Shown in pieces: positions 47,001 to 55,300 of a stretch of 64,000 nt of DNA. Each line of letters opens with the position of its first letter. Positions within the stretch are counted from its first letter, which is position 1. Source of the DNA: Rhodovulum sp. MB263 (GTDB lineage: Bacteria > Pseudomonadota > Alphaproteobacteria > Rhodobacterales > Rhodobacteraceae); NCBI RefSeq assembly GCF_002073975.1, contig NZ_CP020385.1, positions 124,001 through 188,000 of the forward strand. The letters run 5' to 3'. The position numbers were made by a program, and so were the translations under genes. The notes beneath the pieces are model-generated. The model was not told where the DNA came from. It worked only from the letters and a program-made list of their open reading frames with translations, and did not search any database.

Positions 47001-49350
47001 GCGGCTCGAGACGGCGGGGCGGCTGGCCTCGCTGAGCAGCGCGGGCCAGGCCGACAACAGCGGCACGATCACCGGCGATGTGACGGTGACGGGCGGCCGG
47101 ACCGACAACAGCGGCACGATCGGCGGCTCGGTGGCGGCCTCGGGCGGGAGCTTCCTGTCCTCGGGCACGGTCTCCGGCGATGTGGCGGCGACGGGCGGGG
47201 CGCTGGCCTCGGTTTCGGGCCGGATCGACGGGGCGCTGACCGCGGGCAGCGGCTCGGAGGCGCGGGTGACGGGCGATCTGGCGCTCGGCGGCGGTCTCGG
47301 GATCGCGGATGGCGGCAGGTTCGACCTGCAATCGGGCCGGCTGACGCTGGCCGATGGCACCGCGGCGGTGAATGACGGCAGCGCCACCATCGGCGCCGGC
47401 ACGCTTCAGGGCGGAACCTTCCGGAACCGCGACGGCGGCCAGCTGAACGTGAGCGCGGAGGGCCGTCTGGAAGCGGATCTGGTCAATGCCGAAGGCGCGC
47501 AGGCCGATATCGACGGCACGGTTGCCGGAGCGGTGGACAATGACGGCGAGATCGCGCTTGGCGGCACCATCGACGGCACGCTCGCAAATGACGGCACCCT
47601 CACGGTGGCGGCAGACGATACCGCCGCGATCACCGGCGCCATCTCGGGGCTCGGGTCCTATCTGGTGGCGGGCAGTCTCGATTTCGGCGGCAGCTTCGAT
47701 CTGGGCAGCCCGGGCCGCGCGAGCGCGACCGGCGCCCAGCTGAGCCTTGGCGAGAATGCCACCGTCACCGGAGATCTGCTGACGAGCTATGGCAGCGTCA
47801 CGCTGGCCGATGGCAGCCGGCTGGCAAGCGATCTGGTCTCGTATGGCCAGCTGCGGGCCTCGGGCAGCGCGACCATCGACGGCGATCTGACCCTGTCGGA
47901 TGGCGCGGTGCTGAGCCTTGCCGACGGCACGACCGGCGACCGTCTCGACGTGACGGGCGACGCCGAGCTGAACGGCACCATCGCGATGGATATCGACCTG
48001 ACCGATGGCGCCCAGAGCGCCGATGCGATCTATATCGACGGGGTCGCAAGCGGCAGCGTGGTGCTGGCCTTCAACGACCTGACCGCGGGCGATTACGGCC
48101 AGATCCGGGACCGGCTCGACCTGCTGTCCTACGGCTCGGATGGCGGGCTGTCGGTCCGCTCCACCGGGTTGCCCGGCAGCGGCAGCATCCTCTACCGGCT
48201 CGACCGCAATGACGCGGGCGACGGCTGGGGGCTGATCTCGGGGGCGAACCCGGCCTTCGGCGGGCTGGCCAGCGGGCTGGCCCTGACCCAGTCGCTGATC
48301 GGCTCGGTGGTGAACCGGCCGACCAGCCCCTATGTCTCGGGGCTGGCCTCGACCGAAGGCTCGCCCTGCGGCTGGGGCAGCTGGGGCCGGGCGATGGGCG
48401 GGAAGGCCACCGCCAGCGGCAATTCGCATACCGCTCTGGGCAGTTTCTCGACCGAGATCGATGCCAGCTATGGCGGGGTGCAGGCCGGGCTCGACTACAG
48501 CTGTTTCGACGGCGGCGAGGATGGCTGGAACCTCAGCTTCGGCACCATTTTCGGGCTCAATGACGGGTCGATCAAGCAGCCGGTCTATCTGTTCGATCCC
48601 GATACCGGCACCGTCAACCAGGGCATCCAGACCAGCCGCAACCATACCGACTTCCAGCAGCTCTATGGCGGGGCCTATGTCGGGGCCTCGAAGGGCCGGT
48701 TCTTCGCCGATCTGCAGGTCACCGTGAACCAGACCGATTTCGATCTGGAGAACCGGGTGGCCTCGGGCGCCTATGGCGAGCGGCTGGGGGTCGACGACCA
48801 GAGCTATGAAAGCACCGGGCACACGGTTTCGGGCACGATGGGCTATGCCTTCCCGCTGGGCGAGGACAGCGGCTTCAGCCTGATCCCGTCGCTTGGCTTC
48901 TCGATCAGCCGCACCCGGTCGGACGATCTCTATTTCAGCAACGACCCGGCCGATGACAGCGATGACGGGGTGCTGAAATTCGACCCGATCACCAACGAGA
49001 TCGGCTTCGCCTCGCTGACGCTGTCGCGCAGCCGGGTTCTGCCCTCGGGGGTGGCGGTGCTGAACGGGTTCGCCACCGCCACCGCCTATCACGACTTTTC
49101 CGACCGCTCGGTTGCGAAGTATTACGAGCTCGATGCAAGCGGCGCGCCGCTCGGGGCTCCGCTCTTGTCTGAGAATGACGGGCTCGGTAACTATGGCGAG
49201 CTCAGCGCGGGCTTCAACTATACCCGCGTCTTCGGCAAGGGTCAGGCCGGGGCGGCCCGGCAGATGGACGCCTCGGTGCGGGTCGACAGCCGGTTCGGCG
49301 ACGATCTGGAAGGCTGGGGCGTGACCGCGCAGATGCGGTTCCAGTTCTAG
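41089..49350 (+). CDS. Giant type V autotransporter adhesin-like protein
   Basis: Reading from ATG 41089 (AAGGGG upstream) gives 2,753 residues; an ATG at 40966 is possible. The N-terminus is an extended signal peptide (MVFVKKAGLSRVEGD... then LRSTTALAAVLSLGAAAAGA). The passenger, about 60-2400, is a long beta-helix made of hundreds of 'SGG..x..GT..G.V' and 'NSGTI.G' strands. The C-terminal 340 residues form the beta-barrel (GWGSWGRAMGGKATASG, YGGVQAGLDYSCF, SYESTGHTVSGTMGYAFPLG) ending in MRFQF, with the terminal Phe required for Bam insertion. It lies between the exb-type operon and tssK. Two copies of a 2.1 kb segment make its middle almost repeat itself. Confidence 0.93.
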   Translation: MVFVKKAGLSRVEGDSQPFQPQFRRFLRQALRSTTALAAVLSLGAAAAGAGTLYWSGQGDEGIWADPENWADGEDNPIEGDAPGLDGVPVGVVLKEAATGPLDLETGRATLSALELTGNSDAVLTNGTLTFALPDDASETAARLTVAGSGGFMDETLAFVLEDDLLVEASVDTGLAGDISGAGALRLRAAGDSEITLSGTNSQTGGTVIEAGTVVATGGAALSDGGSVTLAGGIDGRAASVLRIEQDETVGGLASAEGARGGLELAGGSLTVAGGPALSFGLAISGSGGLTVGDGTDLTLGAANSYAGGTRVSGGALTVAAGGNLGSGDVSVDRGSLMTNGAALSAGQNVTLGSGGLWTLAGDETVGGLDGTGTADLGGNRLDIALSEAETLAFGGSLKGSSDSLLALTGGGDFTLSGPLSDYRGGFRIEAGRLGLSDAGGALNDNALTLAGGTLVADLSDGFGGSVTTEAGSESAISAAAGSTLSLTGAMALSGDLSFSAEGEDAVIGLDMASVTLEEGVSLGFDLARFEIGSEAAAGMFAAAQGTRLGAGAALDLAGYDVGIRALTGSGRILTDSGDALLSLGEGTDFGGVLADGAAGRLSLETDGTVRLTGDNSLTGGTSVTGGSLTLAGGGRLGDIEIASAGRFVLEEGSAGAVVNSGTGSSNAGTIASLTQKEGSFGNSGTIGGAVSVEGGSLSNEGRLSGDVSVGGGRLDNTGSIGGSLDVTGGTASNSGSVEGKSTVGSGGVLVSEGGQFGDDLTIEGDTGSGEGTLRLSGTTTVAGDVTNDGRIETRGGSETALTLTDGGGFTNNGRIAAEDGALTVTAGTITISDGASMSGDIDFVGTVVNKGELDLQNDLNDTLRTDTGGRTRIVASLDGAGHDVENAGSLELGAGLSFTGIGEVSNSGTVEIGAGGRLEAGRIGNAGTLRLGAGAALEGTGNTLDNSGTITVGDGASVTDAGAIENREGGLIEFTGSGSIAADSDQSGDEPIRNAGRIVTDDGGDDVITLGGATPNVLENTATGSLGIGASDSMIGAATTLENAGTVTIGVGSTLKLAALDNSASGSVTNDGRLEADTVTSAGRLTNNAGAEIAADVSSSGTLENAGTISGDLSVTGGTARSSGSLQDVTVSDGTLTVTAGSLTGLTVSGGSASLEGGALSGDLAVSGGAADVDVAVGGSADVTGGRLGIGADGSVAGQTTVGSAGRLETAGRLASLSSAGQADNSGTITGDVTVTGGRTDNSGTIGGSVAASGGSFLSSGTVSGDVAATGGALASVSGRIDGALTAGSGSEARVTGDLALGGGLGIADGGRFDLQSGRLTLADGTAAVNDGSATIGAGTLQGGTFRNRDGGQLNVSAEGRLEADLVNAEGAQADIDGTVTGAVDVTGGRLEAGEGSTLSGGLAVSGGSAGTAGTVSGGVSVTGGRYDNSGSVSGGLQLADGAVGNSGTIGGAVSVEGGSLSNEGRLSGNISVGGGRLDNTGSIGGSLDVTGGTASNSGSVEGKSTVGSGGVLVSEGGQFGDDLTIEGDTGSGEGTLRLSGTTTVAGDVTNDGRIETRGGSETALTLTDGGGFTNNGRIAAEDGALTVTAGTITISDGASMSGDIDFVGTVVNKGELDLQNDLNDTLRTDTGGRTRIVASLDGAGHDVENAGSLELGAGLSFTGIGEVSNSGTVEIGAGGRLEAGRIGNAGTLRLGAGAALEGTGNTLDNSGTITVGDGASVTDAGAIENREGGLIEFTGSGSIAADSDQSGDEPIRNAGRIVTDDGGDDVITLGGATPNVLENTATGSLGIGASDSMIGAATTLENAGTVTIGVGSTLKLAALDNSASGSVTNDGRLEADTVTSAGRLTNNAGAEIAADVSSSGTLENAGTISGDLSVTGGTARSSGSLQDVTVSDGTLTVTAGSLTGLTVSGGSASLEGGALSGDLAVSGGAADVDVAVGGSADVTGGRLGIGADGSVAGQTTVGSAGRLETAGRLASLSSAGQADNSGTITGDVTVTGGRTDNSGTIGGSVAASGGSFLSSGTVSGDVAATGGALASVSGRIDGALTAGSGSEARVTGDLALGGGLGIADGGRFDLQSGRLTLADGTAAVNDGSATIGAGTLQGGTFRNRDGGQLNVSAEGRLEADLVNAEGAQADIDGTVAGAVDNDGEIALGGTIDGTLANDGTLTVAADDTAAITGAISGLGSYLVAGSLDFGGSFDLGSPGRASATGAQLSLGENATVTGDLLTSYGSVTLADGSRLASDLVSYGQLRASGSATIDGDLTLSDGAVLSLADGTTGDRLDVTGDAELNGTIAMDIDLTDGAQSADAIYIDGVASGSVVLAFNDLTAGDYGQIRDRLDLLSYGSDGGLSVRSTGLPGSGSILYRLDRNDAGDGWGLISGANPAFGGLASGLALTQSLIGSVVNRPTSPYVSGLASTEGSPCGWGSWGRAMGGKATASGNSHTALGSFSTEIDASYGGVQAGLDYSCFDGGEDGWNLSFGTIFGLNDGSIKQPVYLFDPDTGTVNQGIQTSRNHTDFQQLYGGAYVGASKGRFFADLQVTVNQTDFDLENRVASGAYGERLGVDDQSYESTGHTVSGTMGYAFPLGEDSGFSLIPSLGFSISRTRSDDLYFSNDPADDSDDGVLKFDPITNEIGFASLTLSRSRVLPSGVAVLNGFATATAYHDFSDRSVAKYYELDASGAPLGAPLLSENDGLGNYGELSAGFNYTRVFGKGQAGAARQMDASVRVDSRFGDDLEGWGVTAQMRFQF
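43131..45246 (+). repeat. First copy of a 2.1 kb in-frame repeat within the autotransporter
   Basis: This 2,116-bp block recurs 2,292 bp downstream (45423-47538). Comparing line by line I count about 16 mismatches, nearly all synonymous; the only amino-acid changes seen are Asp-Val to Asn-Ile near the start and Thr to Ala at the end. The period, 764 codons, keeps the frame. A separate 176-bp spacer (45247-45422) lies between the copies. Confidence 0.95.
45423..47538 (+). repeat. Second copy of the 2.1 kb autotransporter repeat
   Basis: This copy matches 43131-45246 at roughly 99% by eye. Differences cluster in the first 170 bases and in the last 30, suggesting the edges have diverged more or that conversion tracts homogenised the middle. 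Recombination between copies would remove or add 2,292 bp without a frameshift. Confidence 0.95.
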
Positions 49351-49357
49351 CACGCGC

Positions 49358-49384
49358 GCCCGCGCCCCGGGCCGGGGCGCGGGC
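49358..49384 (+). terminator. Strong GC hairpin after the autotransporter
   Basis: GCCCGCGCCCC (49358-49368) pairs perfectly with GGGGCGCGGGC (49374-49384) around a five-base loop, eight bases after the stop. There is no T-run. It may stop or weaken read-through into tssK, which starts 55 bases later. Confidence 0.6.
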
Positions 49385-49439
49385 CTTCGCGGGCGCCTGC
49401 CCGAGACACACGACAAAGAGATAGGAAGCTTTTCGAGCC

Positions 49440-50771
49440 ATGTCCCGTTTCAGCAAGGTCGCCTGGAAAGAGGGTCTGTTCCTGCAGCCGCATCACCTGC
49501 AGCAGGCCGACCGTCATCTCGAACATCTGATCCGCGCGCAGGTGGCCGCGCTGTCGCCCTATCCCTGGGGCCTGGCCGAGCTGCGCTTCGACCGCGACAT
49601 GCTGCAGCAGGGCCGGATCGGGCTGTTGGCGGCGGTGGGGACGATGCCCGACGGCACCGCCTTCGAGGCGCCCGGGGCCTCGCCCCTGCCGGTCGCGGTC
49701 GATGTGCCCGAGGACGGGGCCGGGCTCGATCTCTGGCTGACCCTGCCCGATGCGCCGGTCGACGGCCAGGAGGTCGCGCCCGCGGCCGCCGATGCCGCCA
49801 CGCGCTATGTGCTGGGCCGCGAGACGGTGGCCGACAATGCCGCTGCCGCGCGCTCGGAACAGGTGCTGGAAGTGGCCCATCCGCGGCTCGAGCTGGCGCT
49901 GCGCAAGACCCCCCGCCCGGGCTATCAGTGCCTCAGGCTCGGCCGGGTGCTCGATCTGCGCGACGGCATCGTCACGCTCGACGACCGGGTGCCGCCGACC
50001 GCGCTGCGGCTTGCGGTGCATCCGGCCTATGACGGCTATCTGGGCCGGGTGATCGGCTGGATCGAATCGAAGCTCGACACGCTGGCGCGCTATGCGGCCG
50101 ATCCGTCCTCGGGTGGCGGCATGCAGGCGGGCGACTATCTGATGCTGATGCTTCTGAACCGCGAGCTGCCGGTGCTCCGGCACCTGAAATCCATGGCCAG
50201 CGTCCATCCCGAACGGCTGTATGAAAAGCTGGTCTCGCTGGCGGGCGAGCTTGCGACCTTTGATCAGGGCGAGCGCCGCGCCCCGGCCTACGAGGCCTAT
50301 CGCCACGACGATCCCAAGGCGAGCTTTCCGCCGGTGGTGGCCGATATCCAGCGGCTGCTGGCGCGCGACGTGGGCCGGGCCGTCAGGCTGCCCCTGCAGG
50401 AGGTGCGCGCCAATTCCTATGCCGCGCTGATCAACGACCGGAACCTCTTCGCCCAGGCGACCTTCGTGCTGGAGGTCAGCTCGGGCCTGCCTCTGGCCGA
50501 GGTCCAGCAGCAGTTCCCGCAGCTCTGCAAGGTCGGGCCCTCGACCCAGATGAAGACCATCATCAACAACAACCTTCCCGGCATCGGGCTGGTGCATCTG
50601 CCCAACCCGCCGCGGCAGATCCGGGTGGTCTCGACCAATGTCTATTTCCTGCTCGACCGCTCGACGCCACTCTGGAGCGAGTTTTCCAGCGCGCCCGCGA
50701 TCGGGATGCATTTCGCGGGCAACTGGCCCGATCTCAAGCTTGAACTCTGGGCGGTGCCTGAGGGGGCGTGA
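49440..50771 (+). CDS. tssK: T6SS baseplate-membrane connector TssK
   Basis: The 443-residue protein has the TssK/ImpJ hallmarks VAWKEGLFLQPHHLQQADRH, LLPYPWG-like LSPYPWGLAELRFD, GYLMLMLL-like GDYLMLMLLNRELPVL, HPERLYEKLVSLAGELATF, NDRNLFAQATFVLEV and the C-terminal YFLLDRSTPLW and MHFAGNWPDLKLELWAVPE. Length is normal. TssK links the TssEFG wedge to TssL and TssM. The tssL ATG overlaps its stop (TGATG). Confidence 0.96.
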   Translation: MSRFSKVAWKEGLFLQPHHLQQADRHLEHLIRAQVAALSPYPWGLAELRFDRDMLQQGRIGLLAAVGTMPDGTAFEAPGASPLPVAVDVPEDGAGLDLWLTLPDAPVDGQEVAPAAADAATRYVLGRETVADNAAAARSEQVLEVAHPRLELALRKTPRPGYQCLRLGRVLDLRDGIVTLDDRVPPTALRLAVHPAYDGYLGRVIGWIESKLDTLARYAADPSSGGGMQAGDYLMLMLLNRELPVLRHLKSMASVHPERLYEKLVSLAGELATFDQGERRAPAYEAYRHDDPKASFPPVVADIQRLLARDVGRAVRLPLQEVRANSYAALINDRNLFAQATFVLEVSSGLPLAEVQQQFPQLCKVGPSTQMKTIINNNLPGIGLVHLPNPPRQIRVVSTNVYFLLDRSTPLWSEFSSAPAIGMHFAGNWPDLKLELWAVPEGA

Positions 50772-52300
50772 TGGCAGACAGCGACGACGATGACGACAAG
50801 ACCGTGTTCGGGCAGCCGCTGCCGCCGCCGCCGCTGCCGTCCCATCCGCTGACCTATCCGCCGGGCTCGGGCTGGAATGTCTATCCGCAGACCCCGCCCG
50901 GGGCCGAGCGCACCGCCTTCGGCTCGCCGCCCGGGACCGGTGTGCCGCCCGTCTCGGGGGGGCCGGGGCCGCATCCCTTCTACCAGCCGGGCACCGGCCA
51001 GCGCAGCGCGGCGGCCGGGATCTTCCCCGAGATCCGCCGCCCCGAGGCCGCGCCGCGCCCGGTCCAGGCGCGGATCGCGCTCGACGATGCGCTGCGGGCG
51101 GCCGATGCCGGCCGCGGGGCCGCCTCGAACCCGCTTCTGGCCGAGGCGACCCAGCTTCTGATCCTGCTGGGACGGCTCCGGACCGGGCTGGTCGAGATGC
51201 AGGCCGAACCACTGATCGACCATGTCACCCGCGAGATCGACGATATCGAGCGGCGCTGCCTGGCCGCGGGGCTGGCCGCCTCGGAGGTGCGGGACGCCAA
51301 ATATGCGCTCTCGGCCACCGCCGACGACATCGTGCAGAACCTGCCCGGTGCCGACCGGGCGATGTGGCTGCAATATTCGATGGTGGCGCGGTTCTTCGGC
51401 GAGCGCTCGTCGGGGATCGGCTTCTTCCGCAAGATGGACGAGGCGATGAAGGCGCCCGGGCAGCGCTATCACCTGCTCGAGCTGATGCTGGTCTGCCTGT
51501 CGCTGGGCTTCGAGGGCCAGTACCGGGCGATGCCCTCGGGCGCGGCCGAGCTGGCGCGCATCCGCAGCGCCATCTACGAGACCCTGCGCCGGATCTCGCC
51601 GCGGCCCGATGACGATGTCTCGCCGCACTGGACGCCGGTGCCGCTGGATGCGCGCAGGCGCGGCGGGCAGACCCCGCTCTGGGTGATCGCGGCCATTGCC
51701 GCCGCGATGCTGGTGGCGCTGTTCGCGACGCTGTCGACGCTTCTGACCCGGCAGGGGGCGACGGTGCGCGACGACATCTTGGCGCTGCATGCCGGACAGC
51801 CCGAGATCGCGATCGAGCGGACCGAGCCGGTGATCGCGCCCTATCGGGCGCCCGAGACGACGCAGATGGACCGGATCCGCACCGCGCTGGCCGAACCGCT
51901 CGAGGCGGGCCGGGTCGAGGTCGATCAGGTCAATGACTGGGTGCTGGTGCGGCTGCGCGAGGCGCTGCGCTTCGCCACCGGCTCGGCCGAGCTCGAGGAC
52001 GGGTCCGGGCCGCTGCTGGCCGAGATCGCGGCGATGCTCGATGGCGAGGACGGCCCGGTGCGGGTGGTCGGCCATACCGACAGCGTGCCGATGTCGGGCC
52101 GCGGCCGGTTCCGCAGCAACCAGGATCTGTCGCTGGCCCGGGCCGAGACGGTGGCCGAACGGCTGGGCGGTCTGGTCGCCGATCCGGCGCGGCTGAGTGC
52201 CGAGGGCAAGGGCGCGACCGATCCGGTTGCCGGAAACGACACGCCTGGCGGCCGGGCGATGAACCGGCGCGTCGAGATCATGATACCGCGGGAGGACTGA
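50771..52300 (+). CDS. tssL: T6SS membrane protein TssL with OmpA-like domain
   Basis: The 509-residue protein has an acidic N-terminus (MADSDDDDDKTVFG), a Pro-rich linker, the DotU cytoplasmic domain (about 100-290, IDDIERRCLAAGLAASEV, DAKYALSATADDIV, RYHLLELMLVCLSLGFEG), one membrane helix (about 303-325) and an OmpA-like peptidoglycan-binding domain (RFATGSAELEDGSGPLLAEI, VVGHTDSVPM, MNRRVEIMI). Thr11 (DKTVFG) and Thr48 (ERTAFG) resemble the PpkA-phosphorylated Thr of Agrobacterium TssL, which is read by the FHA protein. A GTG at 50768 is an alternative start. Confidence 0.95.
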   Translation: MADSDDDDDKTVFGQPLPPPPLPSHPLTYPPGSGWNVYPQTPPGAERTAFGSPPGTGVPPVSGGPGPHPFYQPGTGQRSAAAGIFPEIRRPEAAPRPVQARIALDDALRAADAGRGAASNPLLAEATQLLILLGRLRTGLVEMQAEPLIDHVTREIDDIERRCLAAGLAASEVRDAKYALSATADDIVQNLPGADRAMWLQYSMVARFFGERSSGIGFFRKMDEAMKAPGQRYHLLELMLVCLSLGFEGQYRAMPSGAAELARIRSAIYETLRRISPRPDDDVSPHWTPVPLDARRRGGQTPLWVIAAIAAAMLVALFATLSTLLTRQGATVRDDILALHAGQPEIAIERTEPVIAPYRAPETTQMDRIRTALAEPLEAGRVEVDQVNDWVLVRLREALRFATGSAELEDGSGPLLAEIAAMLDGEDGPVRVVGHTDSVPMSGRGRFRSNQDLSLARAETVAERLGGLVADPARLSAEGKGATDPVAGNDTPGGRAMNRRVEIMIPRED

Positions 52301-52305
52301 GCGGG

Positions 52306-55300
52306 ATGCGAAGAGCTCTTCGGGCGGTGGGCGCCGCCTTCGCCGCCATGTGGCGGGCGCGCTGGATGCGCGTCCTTCTGATCGTTCTGGGGCTGATGGC
52401 GCTTGGCGCCGCGATCTGGTTCGGGCTGCCGATGACCGGATCGGCGCTCCTGGCCTCGGTCTGGTTCCGCGCCGGGCTGATCGCGCTGATCGCGGGCACG
52501 CTGGGGCTGGTCTATGGCCTCGGCTGGCTGCGCCGCCGCCGACGCGCCGAGGCGCTGGAGGACAGCCTGATGGCCGAGCCCGCGGGCGATGGCCGGGTGC
52601 TGGCCGAGCGGATGCAGGAGGCGCTGGCCAAGCTGCGCCGCTCGGGCGGCAAGAGCGCGCTCTACGATCTGCCCTGGTATGTGATCATCGGCCCGCCGGG
52701 CGCGGGCAAGACCACCGCGCTTGCGAATTCGGGCATCGGCTTTCCGGGCCGGGACGGGCCCGGTTCGGGCGTCGAGGGCTTCGGCGGCACCCGCAACTGC
52801 GACTGGTGGTTCGCCGAGGAGGCGGTGCTGATCGACACCGCCGGGCGCTATACCACCCAGGACAGCGATGCCGAGGCCGACCGCGCGAGCTGGACCTCGT
52901 TCCTGCAGCTTCTCAAGAAGGGCCGTCCCGACCAGCCCGTGAATGGCGTGATCCTGGCCTTCTCGGTGGCCGACATGATGGCCGCCTCCGAGGCCGATCT
53001 GGCGCGCCATGCCGAGACCGTGCGCAGCCGGCTGGCCGAGCTGCACGAGACGCTCAAGATCGACGTGCCGGTCTATGTGCTGTTCACCAAGGCCGACCTG
53101 ATCTCGGGCTTCAGGGAATATTTCGGCTCTTTCAGCCAGTCGCGGCGGCGGCTGGTCTGGGGCACCACCTTCCAGACCCGCGATCGCGTCGCGCGCACCT
53201 GCGAGCTGGTGCCGGCCGAATTCGACGCGCTGGTGGCGCGGCTTTCGGACGAGGTCAGCGACCGCATGACCGAAGAGCCCGACGGCGCGGCCCGGATCGC
53301 GATCTTCGGGCTGCCCGGGCAGATGGCGATGCTGCGCGACACCGTCTCGGACTTCCTGCGCCGGGTCTTCGCGCCGACGCGCTACCAGTCGAACGCGATC
53401 CTGAGGGGCTTTTATTTCACCTCGGGCACCCAGGAGGGCACGCCCATCGACCAGGTGCTGGGGGCGATGGCAAAGGGCGGCGACGAGGCCGCCTTCCAGC
53501 CCGCCTTCCTGTCGGGCAAGGGGCGCAGCTATTTCCTGCATGACCTGCTCAAGAAGGTGATCTTCGAGGAGCGCGACTGGGTCGGCTTCGACCGCCGCGC
53601 GGTGCGCCGCCGCCAGATCCTGCGCAGTGCCGCGATGGGCCTGATCGCGGCGGTCACGCTGGGCGGCATGGCGGGCTTCGGCTACAGCTTCTGGCAGAAT
53701 GCCAGCCTTCTGGCCGCCGCCGATGCCGATGCCGCTGCCTATCGCGACGCGGCGCGCAACGAGCTGGCGCGCACCGTCATCGACGATCCCGATGCCTCGG
53801 TGGTGCTGCCCGAGCTGCAACGGCTTCGGCAGATGACCGCGGGCTATGTCGATCCGCGCCGTCCGGGCCTGTTCGAGGGGCTGGGCCTGTCGCGCCATGA
53901 CGAGCTTCACGCCGCCGCCGACCGCGCCTATTCCGACGGGCTCGAGCGGATGCTGCGGCCGCGGCTGATCCTGGCGCTGGAAAACAGCCTGCCGCAGCTG
54001 ATTGCAAAGGACGATACCGCCGCGATCTACCGGGCGCTCAAGGTCTATCTGCTTCTGGGCGGGCAGGGCGGAGCGCGCGGCGCCGAGGACGATGCCGTCG
54101 TCGCGGCCTATTTCGACGAGATCTGGCGGGCGCGCTTCTCGGCCCCGGGCGAGTATCGGCTGCGCGAGGAGCTGAGCCAGCATCTCGAGGCCATGCTCGA
54201 TCTGGACGGCGACCGCCGGATCACCATCGGCATCGACCCCGAGATCGTACGCAAGGCCCGCGACGCCATCGTCACCCTGCCGTTGGCCGATCAGGCCTAT
54301 GCCTCGATCAGCGACCGGGCGCTGACCTCGGGCCTGCCGGCCTTTGCCCCGGCCGAGGCCATCGGCGGGCAGGTCGGGCGGGTGCTGGCAACCACCGACG
54401 GAACGCCGCTCGAGGACCTGTCGCTGCCCGGGCTCTATACCTTCGAGGGCTATTGGGGCTTCTTCCTCGACGAGCTTGCCAATGCCCGGTCGCGGCTGAA
54501 GGATGACCGCTGGGTGCTGGGCGAGGCCGCCGACCGGGTCGATTACGACCGCCAGTTGGGCAGCCTCGAACGCGACCTGCACCGCCGTTACCGGCAGGAA
54601 TTCGATGCCGCCTGGACCGGACTGCTGTCGCGGCTGACGATGGCGCCGATGTCGGCCGATCCGCCGCGCTATGACGCGCTCGCCGCCGCCGCCTCGCCGG
54701 TCGATTCGCCGCTGGCCCGGCTGGTCGAGGAAGTCGGCCGCCAGACCCGGCTGAGCCGCCTTTACGACCAGATCGACGCGATGTCGCCCGAGGATGCGGC
54801 CAAGGCCGCGGCGGGCGGCGATCTGGCGGGGAACATGGGCGACGCGGTCTTCTCGCGGATCTATTCGCGCTCGGGCGTGTTCCAGCGCGTGGTTCTGGAT
54901 GCGGTTCAGGTCCGGGGCAAGAGCCAGGCCCGGGCGGGTGCGGTGTCCGAGGACTCGCAGCGGGCCCAGGTGCAGCGGATCTCGGATGATTTCGCCGACT
55001 GGCACCGGCTTCTGACCGGCAAGCGCGGCGCCCGGCCCATCGATGCGGTGCTGGCCAATCTCGCCGCGCTGCGCGAGAACCGGCGCAATGCCGCGCTGGC
55101 CCCCAGCCCTGCCGACGAGACCCTGCTGCGCCAGACGCTGTCGGCGCTGACCATGAACAACAGCGCCCTGCCGCCCGATCTCGGCCGGATGCTGAACGCG
55201 GTCGAGGCCGAATTCCGCTCGGAGGCGCAGGATGCCAGCCTCGGCCAGATCGAGCGGGCGATGAATGACGAGGTGGGCGCCTTCTGCCGCGAGTTCATCG

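Noticed and set aside
43131-47538. Reading the autotransporter repeat as a CRISPR or transposon feature
   Set aside because: The repeat unit is coding, in frame and 2.1 kb long; there are no terminal inverted repeats, transposase or short spacer-repeat pattern.
41000-49416. Very long open frame on the minus strand opposite the autotransporter
   Set aside because: It is a shadow of the repetitive, GC-biased plus-strand gene: its protein is Arg/Pro/Ala-rich with no domain, and the plus-strand frame has a signal peptide and a complete beta-barrel.
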